From positions 1-64,000 of the forward strand of contig CALUVG010000008.1 of assembly GCA_944324165.1 (NCBI GenBank): a DNA stretch of 64,000 nt, read 5' to 3'. This DNA is from Candidatus Gastranaerophilales bacterium. Lineage in GTDB: Bacteria > Cyanobacteriota > Vampirovibrionia > Gastranaerophilales > Gastranaerophilaceae. Under the pieces are notes generated by a model. The model did no database searches and was not told the origin of the DNA. It saw only the letters and a program-made list of their open reading frames with translations. This document shows positions 23,561 through 32,341 of the stretch, piece after piece. Positions within the stretch are counted from its first letter, which is position 1. Every line of letters starts with the position of its first letter. A program made the position numbers and the translations under genes.

Positions 23561-25312
23561 CTATATATCTCTATATGAATTTGCAAATTTGTCCGCATAA
23601 ACTGTATGCAGTAATTCATGAGCTTTATGAGAGTTCGGGTGTTCCAGATATTCTTGATAAAGTTTTTGAATAGATGGATTCATATGAGATTTGCGAATAG
23701 GTAATTCGGCATCTTCTTCATACAAACCTTCTGCACGTTCGGCTTTTATTTTGCTGTCATCACAACTACGAGGTTGTCCGCCGCCATTTATACAGCCGCC
23801 CGGACAAGCCATTACCTCAAGCATCTGGAATTGAGCTGTTCCATTTTTAATTTCCTGAATTGATTTTTCAGCTTCTTTCAGTGTAGAAACAACTCTAACC
23901 ACTAATTTAGTCCCTTTTATATCAAGTTCAACATCGCGGCAACGGTTTGTTGTTCCTCGCAGCGGTTTGAAGTCTACATCCTTGAGCGGTTCACCTGTCG
24001 CAAATTCATATGCAGTACGAACTGCAGCTTCTGCAACTCCACCGGATGCCCCAAAAATAGTGCCGGCACCTGTATATTCACCGAAAGGAGAATCTGCCTC
24101 CTCCGGCTCTAATGCATTGAAGTCTATACCTGCACTTTTTATCATTCTTCCGAGTTCCTGCGTTGTTAATACAAAATCAGTATCTGGTCGTCCATTTTCG
24201 GTTAATTCCGGACGCTTACATTCGTATTTTTTAGCAGTACAAGGCATAATTGCGACAACTACTAAATTTTCGCGTTCGACATTAAAATGTTTAGGCACAA
24301 GATTTACAAGTACCGGAGACAGCATTGACATTGGTGATTTGCAGGTTGATAAGTGATTTAACATATCAGGATGATGATCTTCCAGATATTTAACCCAGGC
24401 CGGACAGCAAGATGTAAACAATGGTAAGTTTTTACCTGATTTCAATCTTTCTAAAAATTCGGTAGCTTCTTCCATTATAGTTAAATCAGCACTGAAATTG
24501 GTATCAAATATAAGATTAAATCCTATTTTTCTGAGTGCTGCATTCATCAATTTAATAGTATTTTCACCTGCAGGAAGTCCGAATATTTCTCCCAGCGCAA
24601 CACGTGTTGCCGGAGCCATCTGAACAACAACTGTTTTTGCGGGGTTTGTAATTTCAGCCCACACTTCTTCTATATTTGATTTTATTGTAAGTGCTCCGGT
24701 CGGACAAACGGCAACACATTGTCCGCAGTTTACGCAGTCAACCTGACCTAATGGGCGTCCGTTCATTGGCTGAACAACTGTTTTAGATCCGCGGTTTGCA
24801 AATCCTAAAACAGAGTGTCCTTGAAATTCTGAACAGGCTCTTACACAAGCTCCGCATAAGATACATTTATTTGGATCTCTAACTATTGAAGGACTGCTGT
24901 CATCTATTGGCAAATATTCTTCAACAGGTTTTTCAGGATATCTTATTCTTTTAATACCATATTCTTCTGCGTATTTTTGAAGTTCACAGCTGCCGGATTT
25001 TTCACAGGTTAAACATTCTTTGTCATGGTTTGCCAGTAACAGTTCCAGAACAGTTTTTCTAATTCTTCTGGTCTTTTCCGTATTCAAATGAATTTTTAAT
25101 CCGTTTTCCGGCGGCATTGTGCAAGATGACTGAATTCCACGACCTTCAACTTCAACCACACACATTCTGCAAGCCCCAAATGAGGTTAAATCAGGGCGGT
25201 AACAAAATGTAGGAACATTCATGCCGGCTTTTCTTATAACTTCCAGTAAATTAGGTTCATCGGTGAATTCAATTTCTTTTCCGTCTATAAATAATGTTTT
25301 TTTATCTGTCAT
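23561..25312 (-). CDS. hydA: [FeFe]-hydrogenase catalytic subunit, group A trimeric type
   Basis: A 583-residue subunit that reduces protons or oxidises H2. H-cluster motifs are TSCCPAW (300-306), MPCTAKKYEC (356-365) and MACPGGCINGGGQ. Electron relay domains: a 2Fe-2S site (C37, C48, C51, C64), an NH-3Cys 4Fe-4S site (H96, C100, C103, C109), and two 4Fe-4S sites (C150/153/156/160; C193/196/199/203). This domain set with the neighbours HydB and HydC is the layout of electron-bifurcating hydrogenases that couple ferredoxin and NADH to H2. Bifurcation is inferred from gene order, not proven. ATG at 25312, operon downstream of hydB with a 148-base repeat-containing space. Confidence 0.92.
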   Translation of the reverse strand: MTDKKTLFIDGKEIEFTDEPNLLEVIRKAGMNVPTFCYRPDLTSFGACRMCVVEVEGRGIQSSCTMPPENGLKIHLNTEKTRRIRKTVLELLLANHDKECLTCEKSGSCELQKYAEEYGIKRIRYPEKPVEEYLPIDDSSPSIVRDPNKCILCGACVRACSEFQGHSVLGFANRGSKTVVQPMNGRPLGQVDCVNCGQCVAVCPTGALTIKSNIEEVWAEITNPAKTVVVQMAPATRVALGEIFGLPAGENTIKLMNAALRKIGFNLIFDTNFSADLTIMEEATEFLERLKSGKNLPLFTSCCPAWVKYLEDHHPDMLNHLSTCKSPMSMLSPVLVNLVPKHFNVERENLVVVAIMPCTAKKYECKRPELTENGRPDTDFVLTTQELGRMIKSAGIDFNALEPEEADSPFGEYTGAGTIFGASGGVAEAAVRTAYEFATGEPLKDVDFKPLRGTTNRCRDVELDIKGTKLVVRVVSTLKEAEKSIQEIKNGTAQFQMLEVMACPGGCINGGGQPRSCDDSKIKAERAEGLYEEDAELPIRKSHMNPSIQKLYQEYLEHPNSHKAHELLHTVYADKFANSYRDI

Positions 25313-25337
25313 TTCTGATTTCCTTTATAATTAAATA

Positions 25338-25462
25338 AGTCTTTAAGACATTAAGACGCTAAGTCGTTAAGTTCATTTCAATAGAAGGTATGTCTAAATA
25401 AGTATCGATAGACAGCTTTATTAAAGGACTTAAAGTCTTATCGACTTATAGTCTTAACGTCT
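25338..25462. repeat. Inverted repeat element between hydB and hydA
   Basis: The left arm (TAAGTCTTTAAGACATTAAG...) and right arm (...CTTAAAGTCTTATCGACTT...) are imperfect inverted copies built from GTCTTAA/TTAAGAC units. The same GACGTTAAGACG words edge the dispersed repeats at 32063-32221 and 33739-33950. It would place a large hairpin in the hydBA mRNA. Confidence 0.55.
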
Positions 25463-27323
25463 ACTCTAATACTATTGCTCTGAACGGACAATTAGTCAGG
25501 CAGGCTTCGCATTTAATACATTTAGATTGGTCAATGTGATGCGGTTGTTTAACAGTACCTGAAATTGCTCCAACAGGACAAACTCTTGCACATTTTGTAC
25601 AGCCTTTGCATAAAGATTCTTGAATAACAATCTTTTTCATTGCTGCACAAACACCTGCCGGACACTTTTTATCCTTAATATGTGCAATGTATTCATCTCT
25701 AAAATATTTAAGAGTTGATAATACAGGGTTTGGAGCCGTTTTGCCAAGACCGCATAAGGACCCTTCTTTAACTGTTTTTGCAAGTTCTTCCAGCAAATCA
25801 AGATCTTTCATTTCGCCCTTGCCGGCAACAATTTTTTCAAGAATTTTTAGCATATTTTTAGTACCTTCACGGCACGGAACACATTTTCCGCAGCTTTCGT
25901 GCTGTGTAAAATTCATAAAAAATCTTGCAACTTCTACTATACAGGTGTCTTCAGCCATTACAACAAGACCGCCGGAACCTACCATTGCGCCTGCTTTAAT
26001 TAAGTTGTCATAATCCATAGGTATGTCTAAGTGTTCTTCGGTGAGACAACCGCCTGAAGGACCACCGATTTGGACAGCTTTGAATTTTTTACCGTTTCTA
26101 ATTCCGCCGCCTATATCAAAAACAATTTCTCTAAGGGTTGTTCCCATCGGAACTTCAATCAGACCTGTATTATTAACTTCACCTGTGAGGGCAAAAGTTT
26201 TTGTACCTTTAGAAGTCTCTGTACCCATAGAGGCAAACCAGTCTGCACCTTTTAACATAATAACCGGTACATTGGCAAGAGTTTCTACGTTATTAATCAG
26301 TGTAGGACGTCCAAATAGTCCTTTATTAGCAGGAAATGGCGGTTTCGGACGCGGCATTCCGCGCTCACCTTCGATTGATGCCATAAGTGCAGTTTCTTCA
26401 CCGCATACAAACGCACCTGCGCCTTCTTTTATGTGTAGAGTGAATGAAAAATCACTTCCCATTATATTTTTGCCTAAGAAATTTCTTTCTTCAGCATCGG
26501 CAATAGCTTTTCTTAATCGTTTAATTGCCAGAGGATATTCTGCTCTAACGTATATATAGCCTTCATCAGCTCCTATAGCAAATGCAGCAATAGCCATGCC
26601 CTCAAGAAGTTTATGCGGGTCGCCCTCCATAATACTTCTATCCATAAACGCACCCGGATCCCCTTCGTCGCCGTTACAAACCACGTAAGATTTTCCGCCG
26701 CGATTAGCTGCTGTAAATCTCCATTTTCTACCGGTTGGAAATCCGCCGCCGCCGCGACCTCTTAACCCTGATTTTTCAATTTCTTCAATTACTGCATCCG
26801 GATTGTTTGCCTCAATGACATTTGCCAGAGCTTCATACCCTCTCACTGCAATTGCTTCATCAATACATTCTGCATTTATGTGACCGCAATTGGCAAGTGC
26901 TGTTCTTGTTTGTTTTGCATAAAAATTTATGTCTTCATTTTTATGAATATGTTCATGTGTTTTTGGATCAGTATATAAAAGTCGTTCTACCGGTTTATTA
27001 TTTCTGATATGGCTTTCGTAAATTTCTTCAACATCCGAAACTTTTACTTTTACATAAGTAACGTCTTTATCCGGTATAATAACAAGTACGCCCTGTTCAC
27101 AGAAACCGTGGCAGCCTGTCGGGACAATTGTCATTTTATCATAATCAGTTAAGATAGAGACATCTGCCCCAAGTTCTTTAAATTTTTCAATTACTTTAAG
27201 TGAGCCGTTTGCAACACATCCTGTTCCTGCACATACCAGAACTCGTAATCCTTGTTTTTTTATTTCTTCCTGAGCTCTTTTCTGTTCTTCTTTTATATCA
27301 ATATTTAAACTTGTTTTTTCCAT
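25461..27323 (-). CDS. hydB: NADH-binding FMN/FeS subunit of hydrogenase (NuoF-like)
   Basis: A 620-residue subunit that would carry FMN and the NAD(H) site and pass electrons to HydA. Parts in order: an N-terminal thioredoxin-like 2Fe-2S domain (RVLVCAGTGC near residue 30 and TGCHGFCEQG), the FMN/NADH domain with GRGGGGFPTGRKW, the GNGDEGDPGA-like stretch CNGDEGDPGAFMD, the 4Fe-4S motif ESCGKCVPCREGT, and two C-terminal ferredoxin motifs (CKGCTKCARVCP, CIKCEACLTNCP). The gene follows hydC by one base. In the family it works as HydABC trimer with hydA and hydC. Confidence 0.92.
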   Translation of the reverse strand: MEKTSLNIDIKEEQKRAQEEIKKQGLRVLVCAGTGCVANGSLKVIEKFKELGADVSILTDYDKMTIVPTGCHGFCEQGVLVIIPDKDVTYVKVKVSDVEEIYESHIRNNKPVERLLYTDPKTHEHIHKNEDINFYAKQTRTALANCGHINAECIDEAIAVRGYEALANVIEANNPDAVIEEIEKSGLRGRGGGGFPTGRKWRFTAANRGGKSYVVCNGDEGDPGAFMDRSIMEGDPHKLLEGMAIAAFAIGADEGYIYVRAEYPLAIKRLRKAIADAEERNFLGKNIMGSDFSFTLHIKEGAGAFVCGEETALMASIEGERGMPRPKPPFPANKGLFGRPTLINNVETLANVPVIMLKGADWFASMGTETSKGTKTFALTGEVNNTGLIEVPMGTTLREIVFDIGGGIRNGKKFKAVQIGGPSGGCLTEEHLDIPMDYDNLIKAGAMVGSGGLVVMAEDTCIVEVARFFMNFTQHESCGKCVPCREGTKNMLKILEKIVAGKGEMKDLDLLEELAKTVKEGSLCGLGKTAPNPVLSTLKYFRDEYIAHIKDKKCPAGVCAAMKKIVIQESLCKGCTKCARVCPVGAISGTVKQPHHIDQSKCIKCEACLTNCPFRAIVLE

Positions 27324-27324
27324 A

Positions 27325-27819
27325 CTAACGTTCCTCCTTCAAAAGAGTATCAAGAACTATATTTATTGCATCTGAGGTCATTTGCGGATATACTTTGTCA
27401 TTTATAACAACAACCGGAGCAAGCCCGCATGCACCAAGACAACTTACTGTTTCAAGAGAAAACATACCGTCTTCTGTAGTCATTGCGCCATCTTTTAATT
27501 CAAGTTTACTCTTTATAGCGTTTAAAACAGGCATTGACCCTCTAACGTGGCAAGCTGTTCCGTCGCAAACCTTAATTTCATATTTCCCTTTAGGTTCAAG
27601 GGAGAACTGGGCATAAAATGTAGCTACCCCAAAAACTGTCGCCGGAGAAAGCCCTTCTATTTTAGTACCTACGTAAATCATTGCATCTTCAGGCAGATAC
27701 TTATATACTTCCTGAATTTTTTGCAAAATAGCTATCAAATTAGATTTTTTGTAATCGTAAGATGCCAAAATTTCATCTAATTTGGATGTGTTGATCTTAT
27801 GATGATTTTCTACACTCAT
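27325..27819 (-). CDS. hydC: Hydrogenase 2Fe-2S subunit (NuoE-like)
   Basis: A 164-residue thioredoxin-like protein with a 2Fe-2S cluster: CDGTACHVRGS and CLGACGLAPV supply the four cysteines, as in NuoE and HndA. It starts the operon hydC-hydB-hydA. GGAG precedes the ATG, and an AT-rich promoter-like sequence (CATAATATAAAGG on the minus strand) lies upstream. The N-terminal helix (about 60 residues) matches NuoE. I see no regulator gene adjacent. Confidence 0.9.
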   Translation of the reverse strand: MSVENHHKINTSKLDEILASYDYKKSNLIAILQKIQEVYKYLPEDAMIYVGTKIEGLSPATVFGVATFYAQFSLEPKGKYEIKVCDGTACHVRGSMPVLNAIKSKLELKDGAMTTEDGMFSLETVSCLGACGLAPVVVINDKVYPQMTSDAINIVLDTLLKEER

Positions 27820-27951
27820 CTTGCACTCCTCTAATTGTATTGACCTTTATATTATGCAATTATTAACCCACAAAAAGCATAATCTTAACTAAATTATCAC
27901 ACAACAGAATGAGAAAATCAAGCGTTTTATTTCAGGCATCTTTAGTTATTT

Positions 27952-28034
27952 GAGATTGGATAACGGCTGTGTTAGCGTAAAATATCCATCAGATGAGGAT
28001 TTTACCGGTTATTGCAATCGTTAAAGCCAATCTC
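27952..28034. ncRNA. Possible structured RNA element 1 (nested helices)
   Basis: GAGATTGG at 27952-27959 pairs with CCAATCTC at 28027-28034; inside it TAACG pairs with CGTTA, and GTAAAAT..CC pairs with GGATTTTAC. The space 27820-28124 holds no gene. Both strands are open possibilities: a leader of hydC or a free RNA. No known family is recognised. Confidence 0.35.
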
Positions 28035-28045
28035 AATTAGTTTTA

Positions 28046-28086
28046 ATGCATGGATAATTGCGCATGGGAACATGGATTATCTGCAT
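28046..28086. ncRNA. Possible structured RNA element 2 (hairpin)
   Basis: ATGCA and GATAAT at 28046-28058 pair with ATTATC and TGCAT at 28076-28086, giving a stem of eleven pairs with a short internal bulge. It follows element 1 by 11 bases. Confidence 0.3.
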
Positions 28087-28124
28087 TGTTATGATTTATC
28101 GTGGGGCGGCAAAACTAAGTGTGA

Positions 28125-28610
28125 TTAAGTATTTTTACCTGTTATTGCGCCTGTCATGTCTTCAATTGTTCTGTAGAAGTTGCGCAAGAAATTATCTTCT
28201 ACGGTTTGTATACCCGGTTTCACCGTTTGAATATCCTGTTCGCCTTTAATTGGAATGATAAACATTTGTTCTCTTTGTTTTGGATATGTAATATCAGTGT
28301 TAGCAGGTACAATTCTTTCTGTAGACCTACGGGTTAAGAGATTTGTTAAAACAACTTTTAAATCTTTTGCAGGGTCTTCGTAATTATCCTTAGGCATATT
28401 GGCACGTGATTCAAATACATCAACACGAACCCCTTTTGATTTAGCATAATTTGCTATAACCGGTCTTGCAGTATATAGCTGCTCAAATGAATCACCGTAT
28501 GTGTTGACATCATGGATTTTTACAAATGTTTCAAGTTCTTTTTCTTGTTTTTCAATATTTTTTACATTAACTTTTTTTTGAATGTTTCCGAGAATTCTAC
28601 CTACGTTCAT
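28125..28610 (-). CDS. Unknown soluble protein
   Basis: A 161-residue protein that I do not recognise. It begins MNVGRILGNIQKKVNVKN, has a basic, helical N-terminus and later strand-rich segments (GVRVDVFESRANMPKDN, REQMFIIPIKGEQ). No signal peptide, membrane segment or cysteine is present. AGGAGG six bases before the ATG marks a real start. It lies alone on the minus strand between nth and the hydrogenase operon. Length and composition resemble the other short unknown proteins at 54804 and 57590, but I see no direct similarity. Confidence 0.5.
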   Translation of the reverse strand: MNVGRILGNIQKKVNVKNIEKQEKELETFVKIHDVNTYGDSFEQLYTARPVIANYAKSKGVRVDVFESRANMPKDNYEDPAKDLKVVLTNLLTRRSTERIVPANTDITYPKQREQMFIIPIKGEQDIQTVKPGIQTVEDNFLRNFYRTIEDMTGAITGKNT

Positions 28611-28698
28611 ATTGCCTCCTGGTAATTGTTTGTTTGCTAATTTGCAAAAACAGGTGAATATGAAAATTTGCCTGATAATTTCAAAACGCTTAACATTA

Positions 28699-29346
28699 CT
28701 AAATAATTTTTGCGCAATACTGATTTATCGGGCAGATGTCACACATAGGTTTTTGCGGTTTGCAGACATTTTGCCCGTGTGTGACTATAAGAGTATTTAT
28801 ATCTATCCAATATTTTTCCGGTAATTTTTTTCTTAGGGCAAATTCAGTTTCTTCCGGATTTTTAGTTTTTACATAGCCCATCCTGTTGAAAATTCTGTGA
28901 ACATGTACATCCACACATATTGCAGGTTTGTTAAATCCGCGTGCAACAGTAAGATTTGCTGTTTTACGTCCTACACCGTTGAATTTAACCAGTTCTTCGA
29001 TTGTGTCAGGCACTTTGCCGTTATATTTTTCAATTATTTCTTTAGATAATTCTATAATTTGTTTTGCTTTGTTTGCATAGAAACCAACAGGATAGATAGC
29101 TTTTTCAAGTTCTTTTTCATCGCATTTCGCAAATTCTTGCGGAGTTTTCCCTAGTTTTAACATTCTAAGCGTTGCAGGATAAGTCGTCTTATCATTAGTT
29201 CTAAGGCTTAATATACAGGCGATTAACACCAGATATGGATCGTTAAATGAATCCATTAAGCCGACAAAATCACTTTTTTGTTGTTTAGCATCCTTTAGCA
29301 GTTCAACAACTTTGTCTATATCTTTGTCATTAAATTTTTTTGCCAT
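28699..29346 (-). CDS. nth: Endonuclease III (DNA glycosylase/AP lyase)
   Basis: Removes oxidised pyrimidines and cuts AP sites. The 215-residue protein has the helix-hairpin-helix motif LVKFNGVGRKTANLTVARGFN, with the catalytic aspartate in CVDVHVHRIFNRMG, and the C-terminal 4Fe-4S cluster cysteines in CKPQKPMCDICPINQYC. The catalytic lysine is in the GVGRKTA segment. The start at 29346 overlaps the lpxK stop by 17 bases, so they are translationally coupled in mlaD-lpxK-nth. Confidence 0.92.
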   Translation of the reverse strand: MAKKFNDKDIDKVVELLKDAKQQKSDFVGLMDSFNDPYLVLIACILSLRTNDKTTYPATLRMLKLGKTPQEFAKCDEKELEKAIYPVGFYANKAKQIIELSKEIIEKYNGKVPDTIEELVKFNGVGRKTANLTVARGFNKPAICVDVHVHRIFNRMGYVKTKNPEETEFALRKKLPEKYWIDINTLIVTHGQNVCKPQKPMCDICPINQYCAKII

Positions 29347-30355
29347 TGAGTAATCCTTCTACATCTACTGTTGCCTTTAATTTTAATGCGTAAATATTAT
29401 CATAATCAAAAGCAGCAAGTTTTACGGCATCTTTCTCGGTTACGACTATATTGCCCTGAATATTTTTGATGTCATCCTCAACATACTGATGGTGATCGTC
29501 AAATGTTATTTTATCAGTGACATTATATTCATTCAGGAATGCAAAAAACTGTTCCGGTTGCCCTATCGCACTTAATGCCGTTATTGATGAATTTTTAGGT
29601 AAAATGTTATTATTTTTTATATTATAGACAATATCAGGTTCGGCTTTGCATACAAAAGCAGCGCATTTCAATCTTTTTTCCATAATTCTTGCGTATTTTT
29701 CCGCGCGTAAATGGTTTGTATCCTTGCTGACTATTACAAGCCTGTCAATTCTTTTAAAGGCTTCAGTTCCTTCACGCAGTGGACCGGCAGGTAAAAGTTT
29801 TTCATTGCCAAATCCTTTCACGCTGTCTACTAAAACTATGTCTAAATTTCTATGTAATTTCCTGTGTTGAAATCCGTCATCAAGTATAATATGCGAAACT
29901 CCGTAATTACTTATTGCATATTGCGCGCCGGCGAATCTGCTTTTGCAGGTTATAACAACAGCTTTAGTATTTTCAGCAAGCCAATATGGTTCATCGCCGC
30001 AGAGGGCAGCTTCATAATATATTTTTTGACCGTCAGAAATGACATTTACCTGTTTGTTTGAGAGCTTTCCGCCATATCCTCGCGATACAATAGCTACTTT
30101 TTCCCCTTGATTTATCAGATAATTCGCAATTTCCGCAACAACCGGAGTTTTCCCGACACCGCCCGTTGTAACATTACCAACAGAGATTACGTATGCGTTT
30201 ACCTTTTTCGGGGCAAGTATTTTTCTATCGTATAAAATGTTTTTAAGACGGCTAGCTACAGCATAAAACAAGGAACAAAATTCAAGAAATTTTAGCAAAA
30301 TACCGCCTGCATTTTTATCATAGTGTAATTTGGTTATTTTAGTCTTAAATTCCAT
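29330..30355 (-). CDS. lpxK: Tetraacyldisaccharide 4'-kinase
   Basis: Phosphorylates the lipid A disaccharide at the inner membrane. The 341-residue protein has the conserved SVGNVTTGGVGKTPVV P-loop, the VSRGYGG motif, CGDEPYWLA and the D-D-GFQH motif (ILDDGFQHRKLHRN). Its presence shows that lipid A is made. It sits 15 bases downstream of the mlaD-like gene and overlaps nth. No start ambiguity beyond ATG 30355. Confidence 0.92.
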   Translation of the reverse strand: MEFKTKITKLHYDKNAGGILLKFLEFCSLFYAVASRLKNILYDRKILAPKKVNAYVISVGNVTTGGVGKTPVVAEIANYLINQGEKVAIVSRGYGGKLSNKQVNVISDGQKIYYEAALCGDEPYWLAENTKAVVITCKSRFAGAQYAISNYGVSHIILDDGFQHRKLHRNLDIVLVDSVKGFGNEKLLPAGPLREGTEAFKRIDRLVIVSKDTNHLRAEKYARIMEKRLKCAAFVCKAEPDIVYNIKNNNILPKNSSITALSAIGQPEQFFAFLNEYNVTDKITFDDHHQYVEDDIKNIQGNIVVTEKDAVKLAAFDYDNIYALKLKATVDVEGLLNGKKI

Positions 30356-30370
30356 AGTATTAGTCCAAAA

Positions 30371-31732
30371 CTAGAACATCAATCTGAACAGCAAGAAACG
30401 TTTATTTAATTTTTCTGAGAATTTCTTCAGATTAGATGTTGTAGAAGATGCATCATCAATAATTTGTTCCAGTTCAGTTTTCTTTTCCGGCGTAAGCTTG
30501 TTAACAGCTGCAAGAGTTTTAGATATATCACACATTGCATTGTTAACATTATTAACAGCTCTTGTTAAATCTTTTTTAAGCTGTTCATCTTTTGTCAGTG
30601 AATTTACATATGCACTAATCTCATTAATATTATGAGTAATTTCATGAATATCTTCAGCCATTTTTTGAGCTTCAGCGTCATTACCAATAATTTTATTGAG
30701 ATTACGTGCTAACTGGTCAACTGAATCTGCAGTTGAGTATATTGTAGTTTTAAACTGCGGGTCGCCTATTATACTGTTAACATTGGCAGAAATAGTATGA
30801 AAATCATTTGTTGCCTGATCCATCATAGCCATCATTTGCTCAATGTCACCTTTAGATGAGTCAATAAGTTCATTAAGTTTGGTCATTGTTGAACTTGTTT
30901 GTGAAGTTAAACTGTTTATATTGGATACAGACATTTTAAGTTCTGCAATGACTTCATCAGATAGCAAATCATTGATTTTTTTGTTTGTTTCAGTAAGTGA
31001 TTCAGCAGCTTTGTATTGCCAGTCCATGAAATCCGCAATTCGCATAGGTTCAATAATTGTATAAGGTGATGTTTGCTTTGGATAAGGAAGGACAACATCA
31101 TCAAGAGTTGAAATTCTTAATTTATATGAGTCATGGTCTTTTATAATACGACCTTTTAAAAATTCCGGTAATATAAGTCCCGGTAAATCAACTATATAAT
31201 CAATTTTATAAGCATAATTTGTATCAATATTTTCTTTTACATTGTAAGGAACAACCTCTTTTGAAACAACTTCAATATTGGTAATTTGTCCTACATTGTA
31301 GAATTTATCGTCCAATTTCATCTGAACATAGTCATCTTTGTACAGAATGTTACGATTTTTCATAGGAACATAAATAGTTCTGTTTTTCGGCGGCGTAATT
31401 TCAAGGAATAATTCCCCTATAAGTCCGCTCTGTTGGATTGAAAACATGGATGCTTTAGGGATAGTAATTTTTGGTTCGGTAATAACAAATTTTACTTTAA
31501 CATGACTGTTTTCACCGTTAATAACCGGAACAATTTCTTCGACCTGCCCAACGCGAATCCCCATCATTTGAACACCTGCCCCCGGGCGCATGCCGTTAAC
31601 ATCCGTAAACTGTACTTCAATACGCTTTGCAGAGGAAAAAGCGCGACCTTTTACTTTGAATACAATTCCAACAAGTAAAATTAAAGCTATAAGCGTTAAA
31701 AGTCCAACTTTAAAGGATGACGAAAATTTCAT
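30371..31732 (-). CDS. MCE/MlaD-type phospholipid transport protein
   Basis: A 453-residue protein with an N-terminal transmembrane anchor (LLTLIALILLVGIVFKV) and an MCE domain: VQFTDVNGMRPGAGVQMMGIRVGQVEEI at about residues 40-68. The C-terminal half is a long helical region with heptad-like Asn/Ile/Leu repeats, as in MlaD/YebT/PqiB-type and cyanobacterial TGD2-type proteins. It would move lipids between membranes. No MlaE/F neighbours exist here, so it lacks a local operon for the rest of the complex. Confidence 0.8.
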   Translation of the reverse strand: MKFSSSFKVGLLTLIALILLVGIVFKVKGRAFSSAKRIEVQFTDVNGMRPGAGVQMMGIRVGQVEEIVPVINGENSHVKVKFVITEPKITIPKASMFSIQQSGLIGELFLEITPPKNRTIYVPMKNRNILYKDDYVQMKLDDKFYNVGQITNIEVVSKEVVPYNVKENIDTNYAYKIDYIVDLPGLILPEFLKGRIIKDHDSYKLRISTLDDVVLPYPKQTSPYTIIEPMRIADFMDWQYKAAESLTETNKKINDLLSDEVIAELKMSVSNINSLTSQTSSTMTKLNELIDSSKGDIEQMMAMMDQATNDFHTISANVNSIIGDPQFKTTIYSTADSVDQLARNLNKIIGNDAEAQKMAEDIHEITHNINEISAYVNSLTKDEQLKKDLTRAVNNVNNAMCDISKTLAAVNKLTPEKKTELEQIIDDASSTTSNLKKFSEKLNKRFLLFRLMF

Positions 31733-31884
31733 TTAGTTACCTTCCCTCGCAATAACTATTTACAGAATTATGGTAGCAGAAAAAATAAAATCTTGCAAAT
31801 GTTGTTAATGTAATTAGAAAAAAGGGTTGAAATTTTTGGGGCAATATGTAATAATGGAAGTGTGGATATTTGCGAGGAATTTGA

Positions 31885-32016
31885 ATGGCTGCAAATTGTG
31901 CAACAAAAGAAGAATTTATAGTAGGTTGGGGTTTCCATCCCAACAAAAATACTTCTGCTTTGAATGAGGCTAAAACCCGCATGAATAGAGGCTTTGCGGG
32001 GGGGGGGGGTGTCTAA
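31885..32016 (+). CDS. Short gene with a 12-G tract (phase-variable candidate)
   Basis: GAGGA lies seven bases before ATG 31885. The frame reads MAANCATKEEFIVGWGFHPN... for 43 residues to TAA at 32014, after passing through 12 G at 31998-32009. If the tract had 11 or 14 G, the frame would stay open through SNFKPHKAFTYIIQKC and beyond to 32239 (about 117 residues). The 3' part then overlaps the dispersed repeat copy A. No family is recognised. A long G homopolymer in an AT-rich genome is typical of slipped-strand phase variation. The real gene extent is uncertain. Confidence 0.45.
   Translation: MAANCATKEEFIVGWGFHPNKNTSALNEAKTRMNRGFAGGGGV
31998..32009. repeat. Homopolymer of 12 G
   Basis: Bases 31998-32009 are all G, following GCTTTGC. 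It is the longest G run that I noticed in the window and lies inside the short gene at 31885. Confidence 0.9.
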
Positions 32017-32062
32017 CTTCAAGCCCCACAAGGCTTTCACATACATCATTCAAAAATGTAAA

Positions 32063-32221
32063 CGACTTAACGTCCTAGCGGATTTGCGTACGGATGGAGC
32101 GAACGAATGTGAGCAAATCCGGGTAGCGAGCAGATTGAGCCGGCTTGTGCATAAGCACAATAGGCGAAACTCTGCGAGCGTGAAGCAAATCCAAGACACG
32201 TCTTATCGTCTTAACGTCTTT
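32063..32221 (-). repeat. Dispersed palindrome-ended repeat, copy A (inverted)
   Basis: Reverse complement reads GTCTTGGATTTGC...GCCGGCTC...CGCAAATCCGC and matches copy B at 33739-33950 and copy C at 10211-10323. GACGTTAAGACG-type words edge both ends. It lies in opposite orientation to copy B, so the two bracket the pilin gene. The space 32017-32341 contains nothing else that I can support except AT-rich sequence before the pilin gene. Confidence 0.65.
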
Positions 32222-32341
32222 AAAAGAAACACAAGTTGAAAAGCTTGTGAAAGAATGTATAAACATTTAAAAAGTAGATTATAAACAAGAAAAACAATAA
32301 AAAACACAGTTATTAAATAGAATATATGGAGGTAAAACTAA

